A stretch of 35,501 nucleotides of DNA from Thermococcus sp. (lineage in GTDB: Archaea > Methanobacteriota_B > Thermococci > Thermococcales > Thermococcaceae): contig NZ_JALTCZ010000059.1 in NCBI RefSeq assembly GCF_027008145.1, positions 1 through 35,501 of the forward strand. Reading direction: 5' to 3'. Numbering within the stretch: the stretch's first letter is position 1; the number at the start of each line of letters is the position of its first letter. Made by a program: the position numbers and the translations under genes. Shown piece after piece: positions 18,110 to 27,924 of this stretch. The notes under the pieces were generated by a model, which searched no databases, was not told the origin of the DNA, and saw only the letters and a program-made list of their open reading frames with translations.

Positions 18110-18565
18110 ATGGCAAAGCTTCAGGCCCATCACGTCAGGCTTACCACCTTCATCCAGGCGACCGAGGATGAGGACAAGGTTCTTGAGGCGATAGCGACGT
18201 TCATTCCTGATGAGATTGACGACGATGACGTCCACTTTGACGTTGAGGAAACGACTGGCTTCTTTGGCAACCCGATAAGGGTCGTCAACGTCGAGATACA
18301 GAGGAACAGGTCAGTGAGAGTCTTCCTCAGGTACTTCAGAGAGCTCCTGAGCGATGAGGACAGGAAATACCTACTCGAACACCTCGACGAGAAGGTTGAT
18401 GAGGAGGGAATCCTCTACATCCGCTTCAACAAGCAGAAGGCCTACCTGGGTGAAGCAGAGGTCGATGAAGGCCCCGATGTTATCCAGGTGAGGATAAAGG
18501 TCAAGGCCTTCCCGATGAGGAAAGAGTCCGTAGTGAAGGCGGTAAGGGAGTGGCTGGAGAAATGA
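18110..18565 (+). CDS. Conserved archaeal RNA-binding protein (DUF54/COG1325 type)
   Basis: MAKLQAHHVRLTTFIQATEDEDKVLEAIATFIP...GFFGNPIRVVNVEIQRN; precedes and overlaps the RNase P subunit gene. Confidence 0.75.
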   Translation: MAKLQAHHVRLTTFIQATEDEDKVLEAIATFIPDEIDDDDVHFDVEETTGFFGNPIRVVNVEIQRNRSVRVFLRYFRELLSDEDRKYLLEHLDEKVDEEGILYIRFNKQKAYLGEAEVDEGPDVIQVRIKVKAFPMRKESVVKAVREWLEK

Positions 18566-19221
18566 ACGAAGAAAGCCTTCCCCGGAACTACTTCGTCGAA
18601 ATGGACGTGAGAGATGAGGAGGCCTACCAGCTCGCAAGTGAGTGGTTCAATAAAGTTGTCTTTACCAGAAAGCTCGTTCTAACGGGAGAACCTGAGTGGG
18701 GTATTCTAAGGGAGGAGCTGAAGGAACTCCGGGAAAAATACGGGGAGGTTGCCCTCCTCATCGTTACTAAGAAACCGAGCCTGATAATGGAGGTAAAGCG
18801 CAGAAACCTTAAGGCCATCCTCTACGTTCAGGGTGGCGACATGAGGGTCAACAGGGCGGCTATTGAGAGTGGTGTTGATGCCCTCATAAGCCCCTGGTTC
18901 GGGAGGAAAGACTCGGGCTTCGACCACACCTTAGCTGGAATGGCTTCAAGGAGAAACGTCGCGATAGGTTTTTCTCTCTCGCCCCTTCTGAAGGCCAGTC
19001 CATACGAGAGGACCCTCACGCTCCGCTTCATGATGAAGGTGTGGGAGCTGACCAAAAAGTACCGGGTGCCTAGGTTCATAACGAGCTCGGCCGAGAGCAG
19101 GTGGGAGGTCCGCTCTCCGGGGGATTTGATGAGCCTCGGGACAAACATCGGTATGGAAGTCCCTGAGGCTAGGGCCAGTTTGAACTTCTATCCTAGGAGG
19201 ATTCTGTCTAGGCTCAAATGA
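18562..19221 (+). CDS. rnp3: Ribonuclease P protein component 3 (Rpp30 homologue)
   Basis: FVEMDVRDEEAYQLA...DALISPWFGRKDSGFDHTLAGMASRRNVAIGFSLSPLL...FITSSAESRWEVRSPGDLMSLG. Confidence 0.9.
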   Translation: MNEESLPRNYFVEMDVRDEEAYQLASEWFNKVVFTRKLVLTGEPEWGILREELKELREKYGEVALLIVTKKPSLIMEVKRRNLKAILYVQGGDMRVNRAAIESGVDALISPWFGRKDSGFDHTLAGMASRRNVAIGFSLSPLLKASPYERTLTLRFMMKVWELTKKYRVPRFITSSAESRWEVRSPGDLMSLGTNIGMEVPEARASLNFYPRRILSRLK

Positions 19222-19230
19222 AAAGAAAAG

Positions 19231-20559
19231 TCAAGGCTCTTCTAAAGCAGGGAAGTAGTCGGGCTCATAATCCTCAAGCTTCCCGTCCAGGTAGTCCTCA
19301 TAACCCTGAAGGTCGAGAAGGCCGTGTCCGCTGAGGTTGAAAAGTATGACCTCCTCTTTTCCTTCCTCCTTCGCCTTCAGGGCCCTGTCTATCGTGCCTT
19401 TTATCGCGTGGGCGCTCTCGGGAGCGGGGATTATCCCCTCTGTCTTGGCGAAGAGGTGTGCCGCCTGGAAAACCTCGTTCTGGTGATATGCTATTGGCTT
19501 CACTATGCCATGGTTGACGAGAACGCTCAGCGTTGGCGCCAATCCGTGGTAGCGCAGTCCGCCTGCATGTATCGGCGGGACATAGTAGGTGTGACCTAAA
19601 GTGTGCATCTTCATCTTTGGGGTGTAGCCACCCGAATCCCCAAAGTCGTACTTGTAGAGGCCGCGAGTCATGGACGGAGCTGCTTTCGGCTCGACCGCTA
19701 TGAACTCGTAGTCGGCTTTGCCGTCCAGTTTGTCCTTCACGAAGGGGTAAGCTAAACCGGCGAAATTGCTCCCGCCACCGACGCAGCCGATTATAACGTC
19801 CGGTTCTTCGAACTCCTTCATCTGCTCCTTCGTCTCAAGCCCTATGACCGTCTGGTGCATCAGGACGTGGTTTAAAACGCTCCCGAGGGAGTAGCGGGCC
19901 TTCTCGTCCCTTAAAATGTCTTCAATTGCTTCACTTATCGCTATGCCAAGGCCACCGGGGTGGTTCGGATCCTCTGCCAAAAACTTCCGCCCGATTTCGG
20001 TCCTGTCGCTCGGGCTCGGGTAGATTTCAGCACCGTAGAGGCGCATTATTGTCTTCCTGTAGGGCTTCTGCTGGTAGCTGGCACGGGCCATATAAACCCT
20101 GACCTTAAGTCCGAGGAGGGTTCCGGCTAAGCTTAAAGCCGTCCCCCACTGGCCTGCTCCGGTCTCGGTCACGAGCCTCTCGATGCCCTGCTTTTTGGCG
20201 TAGTAGGCCTGAGCTAAGGCCGTGTTTATCTTGTGGCTTCCAGTTACAGTTGCCCCTTCGAACTTGAAGTATATCTTAGCCGGCGTCCCAAGGGCCTTCT
20301 CAAGGTGCGTCGCCCGGAAAAGCGGGGTTGGACGGCCTATCTTGGCGTAGAGTTTTCTGACCTCCGTGGGTATCTCCATGTAGCGCTCGCTGCTCATCTC
20401 CTGCTTCACCAGCTCCTCCGCAAAGATACGCAGCAGCTTTTCCGGTTCAACGGGCTCGCCGGTCTCTGGATCCAGGGGCGGTTCTAGGGGCTCCGGAAGA
20501 TCCGGTAGGATGTTGTACCACCTCTTTGGTATCTTCGAGTCAGGAAGAACGGCTTTCAT
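19231..20559 (-). CDS. trpB2: Tryptophan synthase beta subunit-like protein (TrpB2 type)
   Basis: [40 protein letters not shown] (PLP lysine), [30 protein letters not shown]; 442 aa with long N-terminus typical of TrpB2. Confidence 0.94.
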   Translation of the reverse strand: MKAVLPDSKIPKRWYNILPDLPEPLEPPLDPETGEPVEPEKLLRIFAEELVKQEMSSERYMEIPTEVRKLYAKIGRPTPLFRATHLEKALGTPAKIYFKFEGATVTGSHKINTALAQAYYAKKQGIERLVTETGAGQWGTALSLAGTLLGLKVRVYMARASYQQKPYRKTIMRLYGAEIYPSPSDRTEIGRKFLAEDPNHPGGLGIAISEAIEDILRDEKARYSLGSVLNHVLMHQTVIGLETKEQMKEFEEPDVIIGCVGGGSNFAGLAYPFVKDKLDGKADYEFIAVEPKAAPSMTRGLYKYDFGDSGGYTPKMKMHTLGHTYYVPPIHAGGLRYHGLAPTLSVLVNHGIVKPIAYHQNEVFQAAHLFAKTEGIIPAPESAHAIKGTIDRALKAKEEGKEEVILFNLSGHGLLDLQGYEDYLDGKLEDYEPDYFPALEEP

Positions 20560-20595
20560 TCCAACACCTCCGGCTTGATTTTTGGAAGAAAAGTC

Positions 20596-20763
20596 CCAAA
20601 AGCGAGGGAATAATGAGCATAAGGACTAAGCCTGAAAAGAGGGGATAACGGCTATGCCCGCCAAAAACAAGCCCCCCTGTTCAGTTCAGCACCAAAAGCA
20701 ATCCCGCCCTTGAGGTTGTGGGCTAGGGACATTGATTAGAGGGACACACTCAAAGCCAAAAAC
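20596..20763. repeat. Four-copy CCAAAARCRA motif array upstream of trpB2
   Basis: CCAAAAGCGA (starts 20596), CCAAAAACAA (20661), CCAAAAGCAA (20692), CCAAAAACGA (20756); same strand, steps of 65, 31 and 64 bp. Confidence 0.65.
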
Positions 20764-20887
20764 GATCACTCCTAGCAGTCATTGGACATCGTAGTGCAGA
20801 ATGTTTCCTCCTTTATATGTTTTTTGGAAATAACTTCGATAGTCTGACAAAAAGGACGGGGAAAATTTGAAAAAATCTGTCCAAACA

Positions 20888-21679
20888 TCAGGCCTTCGGC
20901 GCCCCGACGAGGACTGAGAGAACTCTATCAACGTCGCTCTTTCTTCCCTTCAGGACAATGAGAGCCCGATACTGCCCGGCGTCGCTCTCCATAAACCTTA
21001 GGCTCCCGTCGGCTTTCCTGAGGACGTATTCAGCATACCTGACCTGATCATCCTTGGAATATATCAGTATGAGCACTTGTACACCGTCGCCTGCCTTTGC
21101 CCCAAAGGAGAACTTTGCCAAGTACCAGTCGGGAAGTGGCCCGCTCCAGTTTGCCTGTCCGATGGAGATGTTGGCGTCCATGAGTTCCTTCCCGAGACCT
21201 ATCGCCAGAACCTCAGCGGCCTTCCACGGGCTTGGGGCGCTCGCTATGAACAAACCTGAGGGTTTCCCGCAGAGCCACTCCCGCCGGGTCTCGTTGAGGA
21301 CACCGCTTGATTTTCCTCTGACGGCTAGGAAGGTGCTCCCGTTGTAGGCCACGTAGTAAGTCTTTCCACCTGCCCTCTCCCAGAGGCTCCACTGGCAGTT
21401 CGTCCTGCTCCAGTTTCCAGAGGACATGGCATAGCCCAGATCCTGGAGCTCGGCTATGACCTCCCCGTAGAGCTGTGGAGCGCTTCCGTTCTCGACCTTT
21501 AGGACTTCCGCGTTTCTGGTTTTTTCCCAGCTCATATTGGCCAGGGCCGGTGGGTCGGTGAGGCCCCAGAGGGCAGGCTTCTCAACGGGTTTCAGCTCAT
21601 CTCTTTCCCAGTAGTAGAGGGCCGAAGCCAGAACCGCGATAACTACGATGATCCCGAGAACCCTCTTCATCTTCACCAC
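20888..21679 (-). CDS. Hypothetical membrane-anchored/secreted protein
   Basis: N-terminal signal/anchor MKRVLGIIVVIAVLASALYYW; no recognised domain; overlaps the end of the gene upstream. Confidence 0.7.
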   Translation of the reverse strand: MVKMKRVLGIIVVIAVLASALYYWERDELKPVEKPALWGLTDPPALANMSWEKTRNAEVLKVENGSAPQLYGEVIAELQDLGYAMSSGNWSRTNCQWSLWERAGGKTYYVAYNGSTFLAVRGKSSGVLNETRREWLCGKPSGLFIASAPSPWKAAEVLAIGLGKELMDANISIGQANWSGPLPDWYLAKFSFGAKAGDGVQVLILIYSKDDQVRYAEYVLRKADGSLRFMESDAGQYRALIVLKGRKSDVDRVLSVLVGAPKA

Positions 21680-22131
21680 CCCTGTGCCATCCCGGTCTTC
21701 TCATGGGGGCTTTTTCCGACCCTGTGTCTTGCAAGGAGGGAGAAGAAGAACTCCTTCAGCTCGGAGGACATGCCATCGTCGAGGAGTATGTCCGCCTTCC
21801 CGGAGTACTTCTTTTCTGCCTTGGTAATGAGGGTCGCTATCTTGGGGGCTAGGTACTCAAGCAGGGCCCTTCCGAGCTCAATAAACTCCTCCTCGTCGAG
21901 TTCCTCGTCGCTCTCGACTCCGATGTAGAGCACGAAGCCCTTCATCTGAACCGCCAGCACGAAGTCATTACTTGTGACCTCAAAGAACGAGAAGTTGTAG
22001 CCCTTGCTTGGGCTTCTCGCTATTAAGAGGCCCTTTATTGAAAGCGTTACAGGAGTTTCGCCCACCAGTTCGAATACCAGATCCTCGGCAAACTCACGCC
22101 TCGCCAGAGGGTAGAGTTCGTTGAGCTTCAT
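21673..22131 (-). CDS. Hypothetical protein
   Basis: [41 protein letters not shown]...; ATG at 22131 preferred over the upstream extension. Confidence 0.65.
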   Translation of the reverse strand: MKLNELYPLARREFAEDLVFELVGETPVTLSIKGLLIARSPSKGYNFSFFEVTSNDFVLAVQMKGFVLYIGVESDEELDEEEFIELGRALLEYLAPKIATLITKAEKKYSGKADILLDDGMSSELKEFFFSLLARHRVGKSPHEKTGMAQGW

Positions 22132-22213
22132 GGTTGGGCGTTTGGGTGGAGGGATAATAAGGCTTTTGGAACATCTTTTTAACTCGGATGTGAACACTTA
22201 TATTGGTGGTGCT

Positions 22214-22630
22214 ATGAAGATAGTCCGCTTCGGTGTCTCGGTGCCCGAGGAGCTGCTGGAAGGCTTTGACAGGATAATCAAGGAGAGGGGTTACGTCAAC
22301 AGGAGCGAGGCCATAAGGGACCTTATGAGGGACTTCATAGTCAGGCACGAGTGGGAAGTTGGGAACGCTGAGGTCGCTGGGACGATAACGATGCTCTACA
22401 ACCACGACGAGGCCGACGTTGTAAAGGAGCTCCTCGATTTACAGCATGAGTACCTTGAGGAGATCATTTCGAGTGTACATGTCCACATGGACGAGCACAA
22501 CTGCCTTGAGGTTGTAATAGTCAGGGGCAAAGCTGGCAGGATAAAGGAAATAGCCGACAGGCTTCTCAGCCTCAAGGGCGTTAAGCACGGAAAGCTCGTC
22601 ATGACAGGAACTGGAAAAGGACTCGTCTGA
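22214..22630 (+). CDS. nikR: Nickel-responsive transcriptional regulator NikR (RHH)
   Basis: [42 protein letters not shown] ribbon-helix-helix plus [27 protein letters not shown] with His/Cys nickel ligands. Confidence 0.93.
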   Translation: MKIVRFGVSVPEELLEGFDRIIKERGYVNRSEAIRDLMRDFIVRHEWEVGNAEVAGTITMLYNHDEADVVKELLDLQHEYLEEIISSVHVHMDEHNCLEVVIVRGKAGRIKEIADRLLSLKGVKHGKLVMTGTGKGLV

Positions 22631-22677
22631 GGGGAAGGTTTAAAGCATCAACCTCCTTTCACACGGGGGGATGCACC

Positions 22678-23100
22678 ATGAGGATCGTCGGGTTTCTCGC
22701 TGCGGTCTTGGTACTCTTCTCCTTCCTGATGCCGTGGTTCCAGACCGAGAAGTGGTACGGAACCGAGCAGATTACTATGATGGAGATTGTGAAGGGACTT
22801 TACAGCAACGTCACTCAGATAGAGGAGACTGTAAAGGAGCTCAACCAGAACCCCACAAATGCTTCAATGCTATTCCTGTCCTACGTTGTGGGCGTTTCCC
22901 TGATACTCATTGGGGCCCTCTTCGGGCTCACCGGGGGGAGGGGAGGCCATCTCCTCGGGATAATAGGCATGGCCCTATTGACGTACCCCCTCTGGGTAAC
23001 GACGGGCAAGGAGCTCTTCAACATAATTTCCTACGGCTACATCGTCGGCGGGATTGGATTCCTCATTGGTCTCGTTGGGGGTGGAAAGGGGGGGAAGTAA
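22678..23100 (+). CDS. Small predicted membrane protein of unknown function
   Basis: Hydrophobic segments MRIVGFLAAVLVLFSFLMPWF, SMLFLSYVVGVSLILIGALFGL; TATA-like GGTTTAAAGC upstream. Confidence 0.7.
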   Translation: MRIVGFLAAVLVLFSFLMPWFQTEKWYGTEQITMMEIVKGLYSNVTQIEETVKELNQNPTNASMLFLSYVVGVSLILIGALFGLTGGRGGHLLGIIGMALLTYPLWVTTGKELFNIISYGYIVGGIGFLIGLVGGGKGGK

Positions 23101-25053
23101 CTATCCAACAATCTCAACTATCTCCCCCCCTCCAGGGGGGAGAACCGCGTTTAAATCCTCTTCCCTCACCTTGTAACCCCACTTTTCGAGGACGCCCTTT
23201 ATCTTCTTGACAAGTTCACCCTTCTTAAGCCTTCCCGGCCTTATGACGATGTATCTCTTTGTGTGGGCCTTGATGGCGTCAACTGGCGCGCACACAACGT
23301 ATTCCTCGCCATCGTATGTTGCAACACCGACTGCAAGCCTCAGCGAGAGTCCGTGGAGCCAGTTCCTCTTGCCGTAGACCATGAAAGACCCCTTGCCGAG
23401 GTACTCACCGCTCGGTGTCTGCTTCGTGACCTGCTCCGGATAGGCCCAGTAGGCGTCGGCCGAGTAGAGCCCCCGACTCCAGGCACGGCTCATCGAGACT
23501 GCGAACTGGCAGGCCTCAAAGATTGTCTTTTCCCCGGCCTTCTTGCCCTCCTTGATGACGACATGAGGAGCACCGTAGACGTCGGCGTGACAGTAGATGT
23601 CGTTTTCGGTCATGTGCTTCTTTATCAGAATCTCGTTGGTGCTCGCGTCTTTTCCAGCCAAAACAAGGAAGCCCTCACTCGAAAGGAACCAGCGGAACTT
23701 CTCGAACCACTTCTTCTTTCTTCTCTCGATCCTCTTTACGTTCACCTCTTTCTTTATCTCTTCCTCGATGAGCTTTTCGACCTCGTCGAGCTTTCGCTTG
23801 GTGTCCTCGTAGGCTTTAAGCGCTCCCTCGTACTTGTGTCTGAACTTCTTGGCCTTCTCGTAGTAGAGCTCTGCGTTCTCCCCTAGGCTTTTGTTCAGGT
23901 AGAGCTTCACCCTCTTCCCTTCGAGTTCAATCGTTGCTGCCTTCTCCTTTGGGTCGATACCCTGAACCAGAAGGGCAACCTTGTTTCCGGCCTTCTTGCC
24001 CTCCTCGATTCTGCGCTTGAACTCCTCCCAGCCGAGGGTCTCGGTGGCTTTCCTGAACTCCTCTAAAAGCCTCTCGATGAGGGTGTAGTTCGCGTAGATT
24101 GTATCGCCTATCCTCTGGTTCTCGTTCATCGCCTTTTCAAACCCCTTGAGCAACTCCCCCTGCTTCTTGAGCGTCATGAGGAGTTGTCTCTTTCTGGCTT
24201 CGAGCTTCCTAGTCTGCTCCTCTTTGGCCTTTTCGACGGTTATCCTCCCGAAGTACTCGTCGAGGGCCTCGCTGAAGGTTTTAAAATACCGCTTCTCAAA
24301 CCCCTCGTAGACCCTCAGTTCTATCGGGGCAACGTCGTGCATACGTCCGTTCTTGAAAACGATGTTCGGCTTTGGTTCATCGTTGAAAGTCTTTAACATT
24401 GCCGCATAGACCATTCTCAGGTCGTCGTCGCTCAGTTCCTTAACCGGCGTTGTCTTTTCAAAGCCCGCCCTAATGGAAATCTCCTCGGCGTAGAGACCAC
24501 CCATGTTGAGCTTTCTCGCCAGAGCGCGGACGAGTTCTAAGCTCTCGTTCTCCCTCATCAGCTCAAGGAATCTCTCAAACGAAACCTCAAGCGGGTTTTC
24601 CCTGGCTGGAGGGAACCTGTAATCGGCGTTGGGCTTTATGGCCCTATCCTTGTACTCCTCATAGCGCAGGGCGGAGATTATTCTGTTACCTGAATCGACG
24701 AGGATGACGTTCCCCCTCCTGAAGAGCTCACCGATTAGTGTGTAGTCTCCGACCCTTATCTTTACAATCCTGTCGAACTGGTGTTGCTCTATACCCTCTA
24801 TGAAGCCCCCTCCCAGGTACTTCCTGAGGAGCATCGTGAAGCTCGAGGGCTGTTTTGGAGCCTCCTTGACGTAGCTCGTGAGGTGAAACCTCTTTCCTGC
24901 CTGGAGGATTAGATCGGCCCTCCCCTCTCTGGTTCGGAGTTTTATCCTTATCTCGTTGCCGTCGTGGTAGACCTTATCAACGCGGGAACCGACCAGCCAC
25001 TGAAGCTCCCTCACGATGTAGCGTATGTCAACGGAACTCATCTCCTCCTTCAT
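23101..25053 (-). CDS. NFACT-family protein (Rqc2/NEMF/RqcH homologue)
   Basis: MSSVDIRYIVRELQWLVGSRVDKVYHDGNEIRIKLR N-terminal NFACT-N; coiled coil; KKWFEKFRWFLSSEGFLVLAGKDASTNEILIKKHM and DVYGAPHVVIKEG NFACT-R motifs. Confidence 0.93.
   Translation of the reverse strand: MKEEMSSVDIRYIVRELQWLVGSRVDKVYHDGNEIRIKLRTREGRADLILQAGKRFHLTSYVKEAPKQPSSFTMLLRKYLGGGFIEGIEQHQFDRIVKIRVGDYTLIGELFRRGNVILVDSGNRIISALRYEEYKDRAIKPNADYRFPPARENPLEVSFERFLELMRENESLELVRALARKLNMGGLYAEEISIRAGFEKTTPVKELSDDDLRMVYAAMLKTFNDEPKPNIVFKNGRMHDVAPIELRVYEGFEKRYFKTFSEALDEYFGRITVEKAKEEQTRKLEARKRQLLMTLKKQGELLKGFEKAMNENQRIGDTIYANYTLIERLLEEFRKATETLGWEEFKRRIEEGKKAGNKVALLVQGIDPKEKAATIELEGKRVKLYLNKSLGENAELYYEKAKKFRHKYEGALKAYEDTKRKLDEVEKLIEEEIKKEVNVKRIERRKKKWFEKFRWFLSSEGFLVLAGKDASTNEILIKKHMTENDIYCHADVYGAPHVVIKEGKKAGEKTIFEACQFAVSMSRAWSRGLYSADAYWAYPEQVTKQTPSGEYLGKGSFMVYGKRNWLHGLSLRLAVGVATYDGEEYVVCAPVDAIKAHTKRYIVIRPGRLKKGELVKKIKGVLEKWGYKVREEDLNAVLPPGGGEIVEIVG
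23121..23143. terminator. Perfect G/C hairpin at a convergent gene junction (possible bidirectional stop/barrier)
   Basis: TCTCCCCCC-CTCCA-GGGGGGAGA: 9-bp perfect stem, 5-nt loop, just inside the NFACT C-terminus. Confidence 0.35.
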
Positions 25054-25175
25054 CTTCCCACCGGGGGAAGTTGAAGCTGGAGGTTATAAGCTTGAATGTC
25101 CATTTCTGTCACGGACGACACTTCTGGACTGGATAAAGTTAAATACGATAGTGTAATAACACCCCCGGTGATACC

Positions 25176-27149
25176 ATGATTGGATACTTCACGTTCGTAC
25201 TGCACAGCCACCTCCCCTACGTGAGGAAACATGGAAAATGGCCCTTTGGGGAGGAGTGGCTCTATGAGGCAATGAGCGAGACTTACCTGCCCCTGCTGAT
25301 GGAGTTCGAACGTCTCAGGGAATCTGGCGTCAGGTTCCAGATAGTTGTCAACATAACCCCCGTCCTCATGGAACAGCTCGCCGATGACTACCTGAAGGCT
25401 GGGTTTCAGACGTACCTCCTTGATAAAATAGAAAAGACGAGGAAAGACCTCGAATCGGGCAAGTACTCCAAGAAGGCGGTTAAAGCTGTCCTTGAGCACT
25501 ACGAGAAGGTTCTTTCCTACTGGAGGGCCATAAACGGCGACGTTATTGGAAAGTTCAGGGAGCTCCAAGGAGAAGGATATGTGGAGGTCATAACCTCGCC
25601 GGCAACCCATGCGTACCTGCCCCTCCTCCTCAGAGATGAGGCAATTAGGGCACAGATAGCCAATGGAATAACCACCTACGAGAAGCACTTCGGGAGGAAA
25701 CCAGCAGGGATGTGGCTCTCGGAGTGCGCCTACAGACCCGCTGGAGAGTGGGGGCTCCCTGGAGGGAGGAAGGTCAGGAGGAAGGGTATAGAGAAGTTCC
25801 TTGAGGAGTTCGGGATAAGGTACTTCTTCGTCGAGAGCAAACTCATCGATGAGGGACCAGTGTCCGGGGGCTACGGTGACATACCTCCTTACAGCGGTGA
25901 GAAGAGCACCCTCAGGCCCTACTGGGTGAAGGGCTCGAACGTTGCCGTCTTTGCGAGGAACAGGGAGACGGGCCACCAGGTGTGGAACGCCCACTTCGGT
26001 TACCCAGGCGACTTCTGGTACAGGGAGTTCCACAGGAAGGCCCCGGAGAGCGGTGGGCAGTACTGGAGGATAACTGGAAAGGATGTTGAACTCGGAGACA
26101 AGGAATTCTACGACCCAGAGAAGGCGATGGAGCGCGTCGAAGAGCACGCAAGGCACTTCGTCTCACTGGTTGAGAGACTCCTAAGGGAGTTTGAAGAGAA
26201 AACCGGGGAGAGAGGGATAGTGGTTTCCCCCTATGATACCGAACTCTTCGGCCACTGGTGGTTTGAGGGTGTCAAATGGCTCGGCAGAGTCCTTGAGCTG
26301 ATGGCAATCAGGGGGATAGAGACCGTCAGCCTCTCCCGCTTCCTTGAGGGGTATTCCGGCAGGAGGCACGAGATAGAGCTTCCCGAGGGATCATGGGGGG
26401 CGAATGCCGACCACTCGACGTGGTGGAATGGAGAAACGGAGTGGACGTGGGAGCACGTCTACCGCGCCGAGGAGCGGATGGTTGCCATAGCCAGCAGGTT
26501 CCATGGGCGGGACAGTACAGTGAACCGCGTCATAGGTCAGCTCGCCAGGGAGCTAATGATCCTTGAGGGCAGTGACTGGCAGTTCCTCATAACGACGGGT
26601 CAGGCTAAAGAGTACGCCAGGAGGAGGGTTCTTGTGCACAGCAGGGACTTTCACAGGCTCACCAACGAGCTGGTTAAGTATCTCAGAACCGGGCAGTTCG
26701 ATAGAGTCATCCTCAACGAACTTGAGGAGCGCGACAATCCCTTCAGGCCCGTTATAGTCGAGCACTACGTGAGCGAGAACCCGCCTGAGCTTGAGGAGTA
26801 CGTCGAGCCCCCTGAAGTGCCCCCTGAAGAAGTGGCGGAGTCTGAAGAGAAGGCTCCCGCGGTGGCCGAAGAGAGGGCCTATTCAACGGCCATAGCCATT
26901 GAGACCGTTGCGAGGAGGGAGAAGAAGAGGGTCGAGAGGGCCCCAAAGGTTAAGAAGAGGCTGAGCTCCAAGAAGGAGAAGAGTGATCTGCTCTCAATAA
27001 AGGGCATAGGGCCGAAGACCCTGGAGAAGCTCAAGAGGGCTGAAGTTCACACCATTGAGGATCTCAAGAGAGCTGACCTTGAGGGACTGGCGAAGAAGAC
27101 TCGGATTTCGATAAAGCGCCTCAGGAAGTTTGTGGAGCAGATCTCTTGA
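25176..27149 (+). CDS. GH57 1,4-alpha-glucan branching enzyme with C-terminal helix-hairpin-helix domain
   Basis: MIGYFTFVLHSHLPYVRKHGKWPFGEEWLYEAMSETYLPLL, WLSECAYRP, SPYDTELFGHWWFEG; tail LLSIKGIGPKTLEKLKRAEVHTIEDLKRADLEGLAKKTRI is an HhH repeat. Matches the family described for T. kodakarensis TK1436. Confidence 0.92.
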   Translation: MIGYFTFVLHSHLPYVRKHGKWPFGEEWLYEAMSETYLPLLMEFERLRESGVRFQIVVNITPVLMEQLADDYLKAGFQTYLLDKIEKTRKDLESGKYSKKAVKAVLEHYEKVLSYWRAINGDVIGKFRELQGEGYVEVITSPATHAYLPLLLRDEAIRAQIANGITTYEKHFGRKPAGMWLSECAYRPAGEWGLPGGRKVRRKGIEKFLEEFGIRYFFVESKLIDEGPVSGGYGDIPPYSGEKSTLRPYWVKGSNVAVFARNRETGHQVWNAHFGYPGDFWYREFHRKAPESGGQYWRITGKDVELGDKEFYDPEKAMERVEEHARHFVSLVERLLREFEEKTGERGIVVSPYDTELFGHWWFEGVKWLGRVLELMAIRGIETVSLSRFLEGYSGRRHEIELPEGSWGANADHSTWWNGETEWTWEHVYRAEERMVAIASRFHGRDSTVNRVIGQLARELMILEGSDWQFLITTGQAKEYARRRVLVHSRDFHRLTNELVKYLRTGQFDRVILNELEERDNPFRPVIVEHYVSENPPELEEYVEPPEVPPEEVAESEEKAPAVAEERAYSTAIAIETVARREKKRVERAPKVKKRLSSKKEKSDLLSIKGIGPKTLEKLKRAEVHTIEDLKRADLEGLAKKTRISIKRLRKFVEQIS

Positions 27150-27189
27150 GGGGTCCAACCCGGCCGTAGAACAACGGAAAATGAAAGGG

Positions 27190-27924
27190 TCAGAGAAAGG
27201 CGTGCCTGTGCTTGTAGAGGAGGTACGAACCGTAGAGTATTAGGTAGAGCTCGGCTGCACTCAGGATCACCATAAAGATGAGCCATCCCTTGACGAAGCT
27301 GGGGCTCTTGTTTATCATCTCGGTTATCTTTCCAATTGCCCCAGGGGTGGTCAGCTGTCTCAGTCCGTAGGTTAGTCCCATTGCTCCTTGGATTATCGGT
27401 ATTGGTATCGTTGAATACGCCAGAAGAAGACCGAGGTATCCCCTTCTCTGAAGGGAGAGCATCGAGAGGATCGTGGGAATTGCCAGTATCAAAGCCGTTA
27501 CGGCCATTACCTGGCTCATATAAACACCAACCAGCAGGAAGAACGCCGTCATTCCAAAGAGGTACGTTCTGTAAGCCTTTTTAAGTGCCTTGAGCATGTC
27601 TGGATCGAAGTCATACACGGCGGACTTTGAGTAGAAGTTCATCTTCTTAGCTCGCTCAATGTATTTTTTCTTTCCTTCCTTCTCTATGCCATTGTCAGTG
27701 CTCATGTTCTTCAGTTCCTTGGCCTTCTTAAAGAAGAACTCCGCCAGCTGGACGTTGTCCTTTTTGACGTTCTCGGCCAGCGCCTTGAAGTTTTCGGCCG
27801 CTTCTCTGATGAGTGAGATTACCTTTCTCTTCTCCTTCTCGTTTAGAACAGTTAACCTCTCAACCCGGGGTATCGTTGTTTCGAGAACTTCGGCAGTGTC
27901 CTCAAGAATCGCGGGACTCTTCAC
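27190..27924 (-). CDS. Hypothetical membrane protein downstream of the NSS transporter
   Basis: GTG start after GGAGGG; helical N-terminus and several TM helices (YLFGMTAFFLLVGVYMSQVMAVTALILAIPTILSML). Same strand as the NSS gene. Confidence 0.72.
   Translation of the reverse strand: MKSPAILEDTAEVLETTIPRVERLTVLNEKEKRKVISLIREAAENFKALAENVKKDNVQLAEFFFKKAKELKNMSTDNGIEKEGKKKYIERAKKMNFYSKSAVYDFDPDMLKALKKAYRTYLFGMTAFFLLVGVYMSQVMAVTALILAIPTILSMLSLQRRGYLGLLLAYSTIPIPIIQGAMGLTYGLRQLTTPGAIGKITEMINKSPSFVKGWLIFMVILSAAELYLILYGSYLLYKHRHAFL

Noticed and set aside
20780-20795. Trp-attenuator-like leader peptide upstream of trpB2
   Set aside because: Candidate frames (MSNDC* and a 27-aa frame with a single Trp) lack clustered Trp codons and a terminator/antiterminator pair.
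25050-26156. 368-aa antisense ORF opposite the branching enzyme
   Set aside because: Opposite strand of a well-supported GH57 gene; composition looks like codon shadow (Leu/Pro-rich) with no recognisable domain.
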